Shown: one piece after another, positions 1-8,067 of the stretch | Layout: each line of letters begins with the position of its first letter | Position numbering within the stretch: position 1 is the first letter of the stretch | From: an uncultured Acidobacteriota bacterium | GTDB taxonomy: Bacteria > Acidobacteriota > Vicinamibacteria > Marinacidobacterales > SMYC01 | Assembly: GCA_947259165.1 (NCBI GenBank) | Contig: CAMYKY010000036.1 | Location: 1-41,003 of the forward strand | Length of the DNA: 41,003 nucleotides | Direction of reading: 5' to 3' | Program-made: the position numbers and the translations under genes | Notes under the pieces: model-generated | Database searches by the model: none | What the model was told of the DNA's origin: nothing | The model's input: only the letters and a program-made list of their open reading frames with translations

Positions 1-362
1 AGACGAATTACGGGTCGGATGTCTTCGTCACCAGCCTGCGTGGCGACAACGTACGGATCTATCCCATGGAGGTCTGGACTGAGTTCGAACGGAAACTGAC
101 CGCGATTCCGGATTTCCATCCGACCAAGCAGAAGCTTTTGAAGCGCGTCCATTTCTTTGGTCAAGCTAACACACTGGACAAACAAGGCCGACTCTTGATT
201 CCGGTTCAACTTCGGGACTCGGCACAGATGAAGGGAAGCGTGGACGTGCTCGGGATGCAGGATCGTTTGGACGTATGGAACCACAACGTTTTGAAGGACC
301 AGCTCGACGAGCAGCCGTTCGGCGAGGACGACGAGCGCGCCATGGCCGAGTTCGATATCTGA
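1..362 (+). CDS. mraZ: Transcriptional regulator MraZ, 5'-truncated by window edge
   Basis: MraZ is a small DNA-binding protein of the AbrB/SpoVT fold that binds repeats upstream of the dcw cluster and regulates it. The reading frame is open from the first bases, so the N-terminus lies outside the window; the ATG at 66 is internal. The visible part starts with VFVTSLRGDNVRIYP and continues with a second half containing LDKQGRLLIPVQLR, the characteristic repeat-2 swapped-hairpin motif of the family. About 119 residues are present, close to a full protein of about 145. It lies immediately upstream of rsmH, the standard mraZ-rsmH order. The upstream regulatory region with the expected MraZ boxes is not in the window. 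Confidence 0.93.
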   Translation, partial: TNYGSDVFVTSLRGDNVRIYPMEVWTEFERKLTAIPDFHPTKQKLLKRVHFFGQANTLDKQGRLLIPVQLRDSAQMKGSVDVLGMQDRLDVWNHNVLKDQLDEQPFGEDDERAMAEFDI

Positions 363-381
363 GTCCCGGCGACGAGCGAGC

Positions 382-1332
382 ATGCCCGTGGGTAGATTAG
401 CGATCGGCGATTGGTTCGTGCCAGAAGGCGGATTCGACGTGGACCGAGACGTATCGAGACACAAGCCGGTGCTCCTTGGAGAAGTCGTGCGTTTTCTGAA
501 CCCGCGTTCGGAAGGAGTCTACGTCGACGCGACGCTGGGTGGCGGTGGCCATACCGAAGCGATCCTTCGTGCGAGTGCGCCGAACGGACGCGTGCTGGCT
601 TTCGACCGCGACCCCGACGCGATCCGACGCACCGGCAAGCGACTGGCTTCCTATGGCGACCGACTGCGGACGATTATCGGATCGTTCGCGGATTTGCGCG
701 CGCACCTCGAGGAAGACGCCCGTGATGCTCGCGACGGCGTCGACGGCATCGTGGCGGATCTGGGGCTTTCGAGCGACCAGCTCGGTAACCCAGAGCGCGG
801 CTTTGCGTTCTCGCTCGACGGCCCACTCGACATGCGCTTTGACCCGACGCAGGGCCCGTCGGCCGCCGATCTCGTCAACGAGCTCGCGGAAGATCAGCTC
901 GCAGATCTCATTTACGAATACGGGGATGAGCGCCGCTCGCGCGCGATTGCTCGCCGCATCGCGTCGCGACGTCCCATCACGACGACCAAGCAGCTTCGCT
1001 CGGCGATCGTCGCGGTGCTGGGCCCGAGGCGCCGAGGCATCGATCCCGCGACCAGAACATTTCAAGCGCTTCGGATTGCGGTGAACCAGGAGCTCGCCGC
1101 ACTCGACCTCTTTCTCGATCAGGCGCCTCGATGCCTGCGGCAAGGCGGGCGATTGATTGTCATCTCCTATCACTCTCACGAAGACCGTGCGGTGAAACAC
1201 TCTTTTCGGGCGCGGCCCAATGACGAGTTTCACGTATTGACCAAAAAGCCGGTTGTGCCCGACGCGAGCGCGGTTGCCGACAACCCGCGGGCGCGCAGCG
1301 CCAAGCTTCGCGCGATCGAGAGGATCGGGTGA
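382..1332 (+). CDS. rsmH: 16S rRNA (cytosine-1402-N4)-methyltransferase RsmH
   Basis: RsmH (MraW) uses S-adenosylmethionine to methylate N4 of C1402 in 16S rRNA. The SAM-binding motif DATLGGGGHTEAIL is near residue 50, and the conserved region VISYHSHEDRAVK is near residue 255 (most homologues have SYHSLEDR). The ATG start at 382 gives 316 residues. The GTG at 439, preceded by AAGGCGG, gives a protein starting MDRDVSRHKPVLL, which fits the family N-terminus better. The 57 nt between them resemble a repeat also seen before murE, so 439 may be the true start. The stop overlaps the ftsL start as GTGA. Confidence 0.95.
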   Translation: MPVGRLAIGDWFVPEGGFDVDRDVSRHKPVLLGEVVRFLNPRSEGVYVDATLGGGGHTEAILRASAPNGRVLAFDRDPDAIRRTGKRLASYGDRLRTIIGSFADLRAHLEEDARDARDGVDGIVADLGLSSDQLGNPERGFAFSLDGPLDMRFDPTQGPSAADLVNELAEDQLADLIYEYGDERRSRAIARRIASRRPITTTKQLRSAIVAVLGPRRRGIDPATRTFQALRIAVNQELAALDLFLDQAPRCLRQGGRLIVISYHSHEDRAVKHSFRARPNDEFHVLTKKPVVPDASAVADNPRARSAKLRAIERIG

Positions 1333-1721
1333 AGCCGGTGAGCAACGCACGGTTCTTGATGAGCAAGCAGGTGCGCAACGAACGGCTCGTGCGGGAGCTC
1401 GATAGTAAACGGCATCGCGAGCTCTTCATGGTCGCCCTCACAGGTCTCGCCCTGACGGCGGCGGTGATCGCGTTCGCTTACCCCCACTTCGAGATGATCC
1501 GGCTCGGCTATCGGATGGAAGAGCTCAGAGAGAAACGAGAGGAGCTGGTCGAAGTCCAACGTCACCTCGAGCTCCAGCGTGCGACCGAGCTGGCGCCGTC
1601 GCGGATCGAGAGCATCGCGACCGAGCAGCTCGGCATGGTGTATCCCGATAGCGCGCATTTGCTCATCGTCGAGTCGTTCGAGCCGGCGGCTATCGTCAAA
1701 CGGGCACCGGATTCCAGATGA
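1329..1721 (+). CDS. ftsL: Cell division protein FtsL-like
   Basis: FtsL is a small bitopic divisome protein that pairs with FtsB and FtsQ to activate FtsWI. This 130-residue protein has a basic cytoplasmic N-terminus, one hydrophobic segment (about residues 34-53, FMVALTGLALTAAVIAFAYP), then a charged heptad-type coiled coil (MEELREKREELVEVQRHLEL) and the typical end with EQLGMVYPDSAHLLIVE. The start is GTG 1329, overlapping the rsmH stop, with AGAGG 5 nt upstream. FtsL proteins are poorly conserved, so the name rests on topology, size and position between rsmH and ftsI. Confidence 0.85.
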   Translation: MKPVSNARFLMSKQVRNERLVRELDSKRHRELFMVALTGLALTAAVIAFAYPHFEMIRLGYRMEELREKREELVEVQRHLELQRATELAPSRIESIATEQLGMVYPDSAHLLIVESFEPAAIVKRAPDSR

Positions 1722-1728
1722 GCGGATC

Positions 1729-3831
1729 ATGAGCGACAACCGCACGTTGAGTCCGTTCCAGATGCGGCTCGTTGTGCTGGGTCTGTTGACGTCTTTGTGG
1801 GTGCTGGCGGTTGGCGGGAGGCTGTTTTATCTCACGGTATCAATCAGCGCCACCCTCCAAGAACGGGCCGAGCTTCAGCAGCAGCACACGCTGAAGCTGG
1901 ATCCGCGCCGGGGTACCATCCGGGACCGAAACGGACAGGAGCTGGCTACGAGCGTGGAGGTGGAATCCGTCTACGCGGTACCCAAGGGGTTCTCAGCTGG
2001 GAGCGTCGAAGACGCCTCCTCGAGGCTTGCTTCGTGCCTGTCGCTGCCGGAGGCTAAGATCGCCTTGCGCTTGGCTGGCGACAAAAGCTTCGTGTGGCTC
2101 GAGCGCAAAGCGAATCCGCGAACCGTCGACTGTGTGCGCGGCTTGAACATCGCTAGCGTGGGCTTTCTCCCCGAGAGCCGCCGATTCTACCCGAAACGAA
2201 ATCTGGCGTCTCAGGTTCTCGGGTATGTCGGGCTCGACAATGAAGGGATGAGCGGCGTCGAGTACGCGCTCGAGGATGAGATTCGCGGCGAGCCTGGGCG
2301 CAGGATCATTTGGACCGACGCCAAGAATCGTCGCGCGGCGAGCCGCGTCGACGCTAGGTCGCATGCCGGACGAGCGGTGTATCTGAGCGTTGACGAGAAC
2401 TTGCAATACATTGCCGAGACCGAGCTCGAAGCCGCGCTTCAGGAGAGTCGGGCCAAGAGCGGGATCGCGCTCGTGATGCGCCCACGGACGGGTGAGCTTC
2501 TCGCGATCGCATCGCTTCCGAGCTTCAATCCCAACCGCTACGGGGACTATCCCTCGGGCAACTGGCGCAACCGGGCAGTGACCGACGTGTACGAACCCGG
2601 CTCGACGTTCAAAATTATTGCCGCCGCGGCCGCGCTCGAGGAGAACGTCACTACCGAAGAAGAGCGTATCGATTGTGGCCGCGGGATGATCGACGTCGGC
2701 TCTCGGGTGATCCGCGATTCTCACTTTTTTGACGTGCTGACGTTCCGTGAGGTCGTCGAGCAGTCCTCGAACGTCGGCATGATCCGAATCGGACAGCGCC
2801 TCGGCAAGGATCGGTTGGAAGCCTACGTTCATGCCTTCGGCTTTGGGGCAACGTCGGGTATCGAGCTGCCAGGTGAAAGCCGCGGAATCCTGGCGCCTTC
2901 CGTCGAATGGGGACCGGCAACCCTCGCGTCGATTTCGTTCGGTCAGGAGATTGGCGTCACTCCCCTTCAGATGGTGACCGCCGCCAACGTCGTGGCAGCC
3001 TCTGGCTACTTGATGCGACCGCGGTTGTTGCTGGGTTTCGGTGGTGCGGACGGACGTCTCGAGACCCCGTTTGCGCCCGAGCCGGTGCGCCGTGTCCTCG
3101 AGGAAGAGACGACGCGGCGGGTGACGGAGCTGCTCGTGGGCGTCGTGGAGCGGGGCACGGGCCGCCGAGCTCAAATCGAGGGGTATCGCGTCGCAGGGAA
3201 AACCGGGACCGCGCAAAAAGCGGTACGCGGAGGTTATTCGAAGACGGACTATGTCGCCTCTTTCGTCGGGTTCGCTCCGGCTGACGAGCCAGCGGTGACG
3301 GCTCTCGTCATCTTGGACTCTCCCGAAGGAGATCATTCGGGATCGCGGGCGGCCGCTGTCTTCGCTCGTATCGTTGAGCGCTCGCTGCGCTACCTCGGGG
3401 TGGCGCCCGGCGAAAGACCGTCGCTTCGGGTCGCCAAAGTTTGGCCACAAAGTAGGCCTATTGTGGACGTGAGAGAGCCGCCGAGCGCTCGGGGCAATCA
3501 ACGCTCGCCGAAGCTTGGCGCGAAACCGGTCGGTGCACTCTTGGCGAGTGCACTCGACGCTGGAAAACGAGGAGTGGCGCAAAACGGTGCACCCGATGTC
3601 ATGGGACTTCCTGCGAGGGATGCCCTCGCACAGTTCGTCTTCCGCGGCATCGTGCCGGAGATCGTCGGGACCGGTTTCGTGGTGGAGCAGTATCCCCGGG
3701 CACGCGGGCGCGGCTCTATCTTGGGGACCCGCCGATCCTGCCACTGGAGTTGGTCCCGATGCTACGACAAAGCGCGCCAGTCACCATCGCCGGACTGTTC
3801 GGCCGGTTGGGAGCTCGAGAGTGACACGTAG
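1729..3831 (+). CDS. ftsI: Division-specific transpeptidase FtsI (PBP3) with PASTA domain
   Basis: FtsI crosslinks septal peptidoglycan with FtsW. The ATG at 1729 follows the ftsL stop by 7 nt and gives 700 residues. A TM helix lies at about residues 12-32, followed by the PBP dimer domain and the transpeptidase domain with SxxK (GSTFKII), SxN (SSNVGM) and KTG (AGKTGTAQK). The C-terminus has a PASTA-like segment (APDVMGLPARDALAQ). After VVEQYP the sequence becomes rich in R, S, C and W. One missing C in the CCCC run at about 3693 would restore PPGTRARLYLGD and end the frame at 3824, so a 3' frameshift is possible. The catalytic domain is unaffected either way. Confidence 0.93.
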   Translation: MSDNRTLSPFQMRLVVLGLLTSLWVLAVGGRLFYLTVSISATLQERAELQQQHTLKLDPRRGTIRDRNGQELATSVEVESVYAVPKGFSAGSVEDASSRLASCLSLPEAKIALRLAGDKSFVWLERKANPRTVDCVRGLNIASVGFLPESRRFYPKRNLASQVLGYVGLDNEGMSGVEYALEDEIRGEPGRRIIWTDAKNRRAASRVDARSHAGRAVYLSVDENLQYIAETELEAALQESRAKSGIALVMRPRTGELLAIASLPSFNPNRYGDYPSGNWRNRAVTDVYEPGSTFKIIAAAAALEENVTTEEERIDCGRGMIDVGSRVIRDSHFFDVLTFREVVEQSSNVGMIRIGQRLGKDRLEAYVHAFGFGATSGIELPGESRGILAPSVEWGPATLASISFGQEIGVTPLQMVTAANVVAASGYLMRPRLLLGFGGADGRLETPFAPEPVRRVLEEETTRRVTELLVGVVERGTGRRAQIEGYRVAGKTGTAQKAVRGGYSKTDYVASFVGFAPADEPAVTALVILDSPEGDHSGSRAAAVFARIVERSLRYLGVAPGERPSLRVAKVWPQSRPIVDVREPPSARGNQRSPKLGAKPVGALLASALDAGKRGVAQNGAPDVMGLPARDALAQFVFRGIVPEIVGTGFVVEQYPRARGRGSILGTRRSCHWSWSRCYDKARQSPSPDCSAGWELESDT

Positions 3832-3835
3832 TCCA

Positions 3836-3952
3836 AAGCGAGGGGATAAGGAGATGGATGCGATTCGATGTTGGGAGACAGGGGGATTGCGAAGAGCATG
3901 TTCTATCCCCATCTCCCCTGCTATCCCCACATCTTTTTGCTTTTGGCAACTT
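3836..3952 (+). repeat. Dispersed imperfect-palindrome repeat, family 1 copy A
   Basis: This stretch between ftsI and murE aligns over about 110 nt with 32818-32929. Shared blocks include GGGGAT near the left end, CGATTCGATGTT versus CGATCCGATGTT, GGGGGATT, TGTTCT and CTATCCCCA. The left part (GGGGATAAGGAGATGG) and right part (CATCTCCCCTGCTATCCCC) are approximately inverted complements, so the element can fold into a hairpin. It is not a coding region: murE has a far better start at 4090. Confidence 0.75.
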
Positions 3953-4089
3953 CCCATCCGTGCTCTATGTCCGAGTTTGACAGCGGCTTTGGGACTGGCG
4001 GTGTCGTCACGGGTGGCTGGCGACTGGCGATCGGCGAATGGACAATGAAATCGCTTATTGACATCGATGGCGCGTCAAGGAGCGGTCTA

Positions 4090-5571
4090 GTGGAAAAGAC
4101 TCGATCGAGACGAGCGGTGAGACTCACCGAGCTTCTCCGGCTCATTCCGTTGCAGACCGTTATAGGTCCGCGCGACGTTTCGGTTCACGGCGTCACCGCG
4201 GACTCTCGTAGTGTCGAAGATGGATTTCTCTTTGTCGCGATCGAGGGGGAGACGACCGACGGCCACCTCTTCATTGAAGATGCGGTCGCGCGCGGAGTCG
4301 TCGCCGTCGTTAGCGAGCGCGCCGGCGGTCATGCGGGAGTGACGTGGGTGCAAACCCCGGATGTCCGTCATGCCGCGGGAGTGCTTTCCGCGAAAGTTGC
4401 TGGAGATCCGTCGGCGAAGCTCGATCTCGTGGGTATCACCGGGACCAATGGAAAGACCACGACCGCGTACCTCGTCGATGGTCTTTTGACTCGGCTTGCC
4501 GCGCCGAGCGCGATGATGGGCACCGTCGTGGCGAAGATCGGCTCGCGAAGCTGGCCGACCCGCCACACTACACCCGAAGCGCCCATGCTGCAGGATTTTC
4601 TGGCGGAAGCTCTCGAAAGCGAATGTCGATTCGGCGCCCTGGAAGTCTCGTCGCATGGGTTGCAGCTGTCTCGTCTGGAGGGCACGGAATTCGCCGTGGC
4701 GGTGTTCACGAACTTGTCTCGTGATCATCTCGATTTTCATCGGGACATGGAAGACTACTTCCTCAGCAAGCGAAAGCTCTTTACACGGTACCTGCGATCT
4801 TCGGGAACTGCCGTCGTTTGCGTCGACGACGCGTATGGTGAGCGGCTTGCGTCGGAGCTTGCGTCGCGTGTGGTCACCTACGGTCTCTCGGACATGGCGG
4901 ACATCTCCATTCGAGAAGTCGACGCGTCGCTCACCGAGACCCGGCTAGTCTTTCGCGAGGGACAAGCTTCGCACGAGATCCGGAGCCCGCTACTCGGTCG
5001 CTACAACGCACTCAATCTCGTCGCCGCGTTCGCCGCTGTGCGGGCACTCGGCTTTGCCACCGAAGAGGTCCTCGAGACCATTGAGAAAGTCGAGGGCGCA
5101 CCCGGACGGTTCGAAAAAGTGGACGTCGACCTGCCGTTCGACGTCGTTGTGGACTATGCGCACACCGATGACGCCTTGAGAAAGTTGCTGGAGGCCGCGC
5201 GGCCTTTGACGGACGGAAAGCTTTGGGTGGTCTTCGGGTGCGGAGGCGAGCGGGACCGTACGAAGCGTCCCCTCATGGGTGACGTGGCTGCCCGGCTTGC
5301 CGATCGCGTCGTGCTCACTTCGGACAATCCCCGTGGTGAAGACCCGATGGGCATTATCCGGGAAATCCAGCTCGGCGTGAAAGACCAGGGCGTTGAGACC
5401 GAGCAGGATCGGCGCCGCGCGATAGCACTCGCCCTATCCGGTGCCTCCGCCGGTGATCTCGTCGTGATCGCGGGTAAGGGACACGAACCCTACCAGATCG
5501 TCGGCGACGATGTGCTCGTGTTCGATGATCGTGAGGTAGTTCGTGAGATCGCGAAGGGTATTCGATCTTGA
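4090..5571 (+). CDS. murE: UDP-MurNAc-L-Ala-D-Glu:meso-DAP ligase MurE
   Basis: MurE is a cytoplasmic ATP-dependent ligase that adds the third stem-peptide residue. The ATP-binding P-loop is GITGTNGKTTTAYLV. The C-terminal motif TSDNPRGEDP contains DNPR, the signature of enzymes that accept meso-diaminopimelate, implying Gram-negative-type peptidoglycan. I chose the GTG start at 4090 because AAGGAG lies 7 nt upstream (4077-4082) and the product starts MEKTRSRRAVRLTELL, as the family does. An ATG at 4045 is in frame but lies in repeat-like sequence. The length is 493 residues, normal for MurE. The stop overlaps murF as TTGA. Confidence 0.96.
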   Translation: MEKTRSRRAVRLTELLRLIPLQTVIGPRDVSVHGVTADSRSVEDGFLFVAIEGETTDGHLFIEDAVARGVVAVVSERAGGHAGVTWVQTPDVRHAAGVLSAKVAGDPSAKLDLVGITGTNGKTTTAYLVDGLLTRLAAPSAMMGTVVAKIGSRSWPTRHTTPEAPMLQDFLAEALESECRFGALEVSSHGLQLSRLEGTEFAVAVFTNLSRDHLDFHRDMEDYFLSKRKLFTRYLRSSGTAVVCVDDAYGERLASELASRVVTYGLSDMADISIREVDASLTETRLVFREGQASHEIRSPLLGRYNALNLVAAFAAVRALGFATEEVLETIEKVEGAPGRFEKVDVDLPFDVVVDYAHTDDALRKLLEAARPLTDGKLWVVFGCGGERDRTKRPLMGDVAARLADRVVLTSDNPRGEDPMGIIREIQLGVKDQGVETEQDRRRAIALALSGASAGDLVVIAGKGHEPYQIVGDDVLVFDDREVVREIAKGIRS

Positions 5572-6962
5572 AGCTGACTGCGCGCGACATCGCTCGCTTC
5601 ACTCACGGTACCCTCGTCAGCGGCTCGCCCGATTCGATCGTCGAAGCGGTCTCGATCGATAGTCGAACGCTCGTGCGCGGCGATCTGTTCATCGCAATCG
5701 AAGGGCCCCGTCACGACGGACATCACCATGTTGCGAAGGCCGTTGAGGCTGGCGCGGCGGGTGTCGTCGCCTCGAAGTCCGTCGACGTCGACGACGTCAG
5801 CAGGTCGGCATTTCAAGTGCGAGTCGATGATACGACTCGCGCGCTTCAGGATCTTGCCCAGGGTGTGCGTGAGCGCGCCGAGCTTCAGGTCGTCGCGATC
5901 ACCGGCAGCATGGGCAAGACCACGACGAAGGACGCGGCGGCTGCCGCGATTGGAGCTCGTCACCGCGTTTTGAAGACTCGAGGCAATTTGAACAATCTCT
6001 ACGGCCTGCCGCTGTCGATCCTGAAACTTGGCGATGAGGATGTAGCCGTCGTTGAGATGGGGATGTCGGAGCCGGGCGAGATCGCTCGGCTAGCCGAGAT
6101 TGCCCAGCCCGACGTGGGTGTGCTCACGAACGTCGCCGAGGTCCATCTCGAATTTTTCGCGTCCATCTCGGAAATCGCTGAGGCGAAAGGAGAGCTTTTG
6201 GTTGGGCTCGCCGACGGCGCGATCGCGGTTGTGAATGCCGACGACCCGTTGGTCCTCGAACAGGCCCGCAAGTTCTCGGGACGACAGATTCGTTTCGGGC
6301 TGGCCGAGAGCTCGGATTTACGAGCTCACCAGATTCGATCGTCCTCGCGAGGAATCTGTTTCCGCGCATCCGAGGGCAATGACTCGGTCGAGGTAGAGTC
6401 GTCGCTTCACGGACGCCACAATGTATACAACTTGCTCGCTGGGCTCGCCGCGGCACGGGCACTCGATGTGCCGCTCGATGCCGCGGCGTCGACCTTGACG
6501 TCTGTGATGCCGGCGCGTCACCGCGGCGAAAGGATTTGGGCTCCAGGTCCGATTCTTCTCATCGACGAGACCTACAACTCGAATCCCAAAGCGCTCATGG
6601 CTGCGCTCGATGCGCTCGCGGAGGAAGACGGCGCGCGACGGGTCGCTGTGGTCGGCGATATGCTCGAGCTCGGCCCGAAAGCGGCAGAATTTCACCGAGA
6701 GGCTGGACGACACGCGGCCACACTCGAGATAGGTCTCCTCGTGGGTGTGGGGCCGCTGGGTCGTGAAATCGTCAACGGTGCACGGGAGGCCGGGCTGGCC
6801 CCAGACCGCACGTTGAGCTTCGATGACGCGGACGAAGCCGGCGCCAGTCTCGCGACGAGACTTCTCGAAGGCGACGTCGTGCTAATGAAGGGATCGCGCG
6901 GCGCGGGTCTCGATCGGACTATCGAATTTTTGAAGCGCACCCTATCGGAAGGGAAGAGCTGA
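5568..6962 (+). CDS. murF: UDP-MurNAc-tripeptide:D-Ala-D-Ala ligase MurF
   Basis: MurF adds D-Ala-D-Ala to the UDP-MurNAc-tripeptide in the cytoplasm, using ATP. The P-loop is ITGSMGKTTTKDA, near residue 110. The N-terminal domain carries SIDSRTLVRGDLFIAI, and LIDETYNSNPKALMAAL is the conserved C-terminal-domain region. It is 464 residues, typical length. The start is TTG at 5568, overlapping the murE stop by 3 nt, which implies translational coupling. The D-Ala-D-Ala ligase (ddl) that supplies its substrate is not in this cluster. Confidence 0.96.
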   Translation: MKLTARDIARFTHGTLVSGSPDSIVEAVSIDSRTLVRGDLFIAIEGPRHDGHHHVAKAVEAGAAGVVASKSVDVDDVSRSAFQVRVDDTTRALQDLAQGVRERAELQVVAITGSMGKTTTKDAAAAAIGARHRVLKTRGNLNNLYGLPLSILKLGDEDVAVVEMGMSEPGEIARLAEIAQPDVGVLTNVAEVHLEFFASISEIAEAKGELLVGLADGAIAVVNADDPLVLEQARKFSGRQIRFGLAESSDLRAHQIRSSSRGICFRASEGNDSVEVESSLHGRHNVYNLLAGLAAARALDVPLDAAASTLTSVMPARHRGERIWAPGPILLIDETYNSNPKALMAALDALAEEDGARRVAVVGDMLELGPKAAEFHREAGRHAATLEIGLLVGVGPLGREIVNGAREAGLAPDRTLSFDDADEAGASLATRLLEGDVVLMKGSRGAGLDRTIEFLKRTLSEGKS

Positions 6963-8047
6963 TGCTCTACCATCTTCTCTATCCGCTGCACACCGAATAC
7001 TCGTTCTTCAATGTCTTCCGCTATGTAACGTTCCGAACGGCCTCAGCTACACTCACCGCGCTTCTGATCTCGTTTCTCATGGGGCCCTGGCTCATCGCTC
7101 GTCTACGTCAGTTCCAAATCGGACAGCATATTCGGCGGGAGGGTCCCGAGGCCCATCGCTCCAAGGCCGGTACGCCGACGATGGGCGGCGTGCTGATCTT
7201 GACTGCGATTGTCGTGCCGACGCTCCTGTGGGCGAACTTGACGAGTGTTTTTGTTTGGGTGGCTCTCGGCACCACAGTGGCGTTTGGGTTGATCGGGTTT
7301 GCCGACGACTACCTCAAGATCGTTCGCAAGCAGTCACAGGGTCTCTCCGCGCGGGCGAAAATGCTCTTGCAAACTGGCTGCGCTATCGTCGTCGGACTCC
7401 TCTTGTACGACATGTCGCGCCACGGCGACTACTCGACGGCGCTCCTGTTTCCGTTTTTCAAAGAGATCCGACCGGAGCTCGGCTGGCTGTTTGTTCCGTT
7501 CGCGATACTCCTGCTCGTGGGCGCCTCGAACGCAGTGAATCTTACCGACGGTCTCGATGGCCTCGCGATCGGCACTGTGCTGATCGCCGCAGCTGCGTAC
7601 ACCGTCCTGACCTATGTGACCGGACATGCTCAATTCTCTTCGTATCTGGATTTGATCCACATTCCGCGCATCTGGGAGCTTGCAATCTTCGGTGGTGCCA
7701 TGGTCGGTGCGAGTCTGGGGTTTTTGTGGTTCAACTGTTACCCCGCGCAACTGTTCATGGGCGACGTGGGCTCGCTCGCCCTTGGAAGCGCCATTGGCAC
7801 GATCGCGCTGCTCATCAAACAGGAGCTGCTCCTCGTCCTCGTGGGCGGCGTTTTCGTACTCGAAGCACTGTCAGTCATCGTGCAGGTGTCGTCGTTCAAG
7901 CTCACGGGAAAGCGCGTCTTTCGTATGGCTCCCCTTCATCACCATTTCGAGCTCGCGGGGTGGAGTGAGCCCAAGATCATTATTCGTTTTTGGATCCTCG
8001 GGGTCATGTTTGCGCTTGCGAGCTTGACGACGTTGAAGCTGAGGTGA
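6962..8047 (+). CDS. mraY: Phospho-MurNAc-pentapeptide-transferase MraY
   Basis: MraY is the integral membrane enzyme that transfers phospho-MurNAc-pentapeptide to undecaprenyl phosphate, forming lipid I. The 361-residue protein is highly hydrophobic, with about ten predicted membrane segments. It contains ADDYLKI (Mg-binding Asp pair), NAVNLTDGLDGLA (active-site Asp), MGDVGSLALG and the LHHHFELAGW histidine motif. The start overlaps the murF stop by one base (TGATG), and GGAAGGGAAGAG precedes it. Confidence 0.97.
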   Translation: MLYHLLYPLHTEYSFFNVFRYVTFRTASATLTALLISFLMGPWLIARLRQFQIGQHIRREGPEAHRSKAGTPTMGGVLILTAIVVPTLLWANLTSVFVWVALGTTVAFGLIGFADDYLKIVRKQSQGLSARAKMLLQTGCAIVVGLLLYDMSRHGDYSTALLFPFFKEIRPELGWLFVPFAILLLVGASNAVNLTDGLDGLAIGTVLIAAAAYTVLTYVTGHAQFSSYLDLIHIPRIWELAIFGGAMVGASLGFLWFNCYPAQLFMGDVGSLALGSAIGTIALLIKQELLLVLVGGVFVLEALSVIVQVSSFKLTGKRVFRMAPLHHHFELAGWSEPKIIIRFWILGVMFALASLTTLKLR

Positions 8048-8067
8048 TGGGGACGTGGCAATAACCG

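Noticed and set aside
397..1350. 317-residue minus-strand open frame over rsmH
   Set aside because: It is antisense to a gene with clear SAM-methyltransferase motifs; its protein is R-rich without a domain, typical of GC-rich shadow frames.
1993..3744. 583-residue minus-strand open frame over ftsI
   Set aside because: Shadow of ftsI; no recognisable motif.
3868..4089. Long N-terminal extension of murE
   Set aside because: It begins in a dispersed repeat; the strong AAGGAG and the family N-terminus place the start at 4090.
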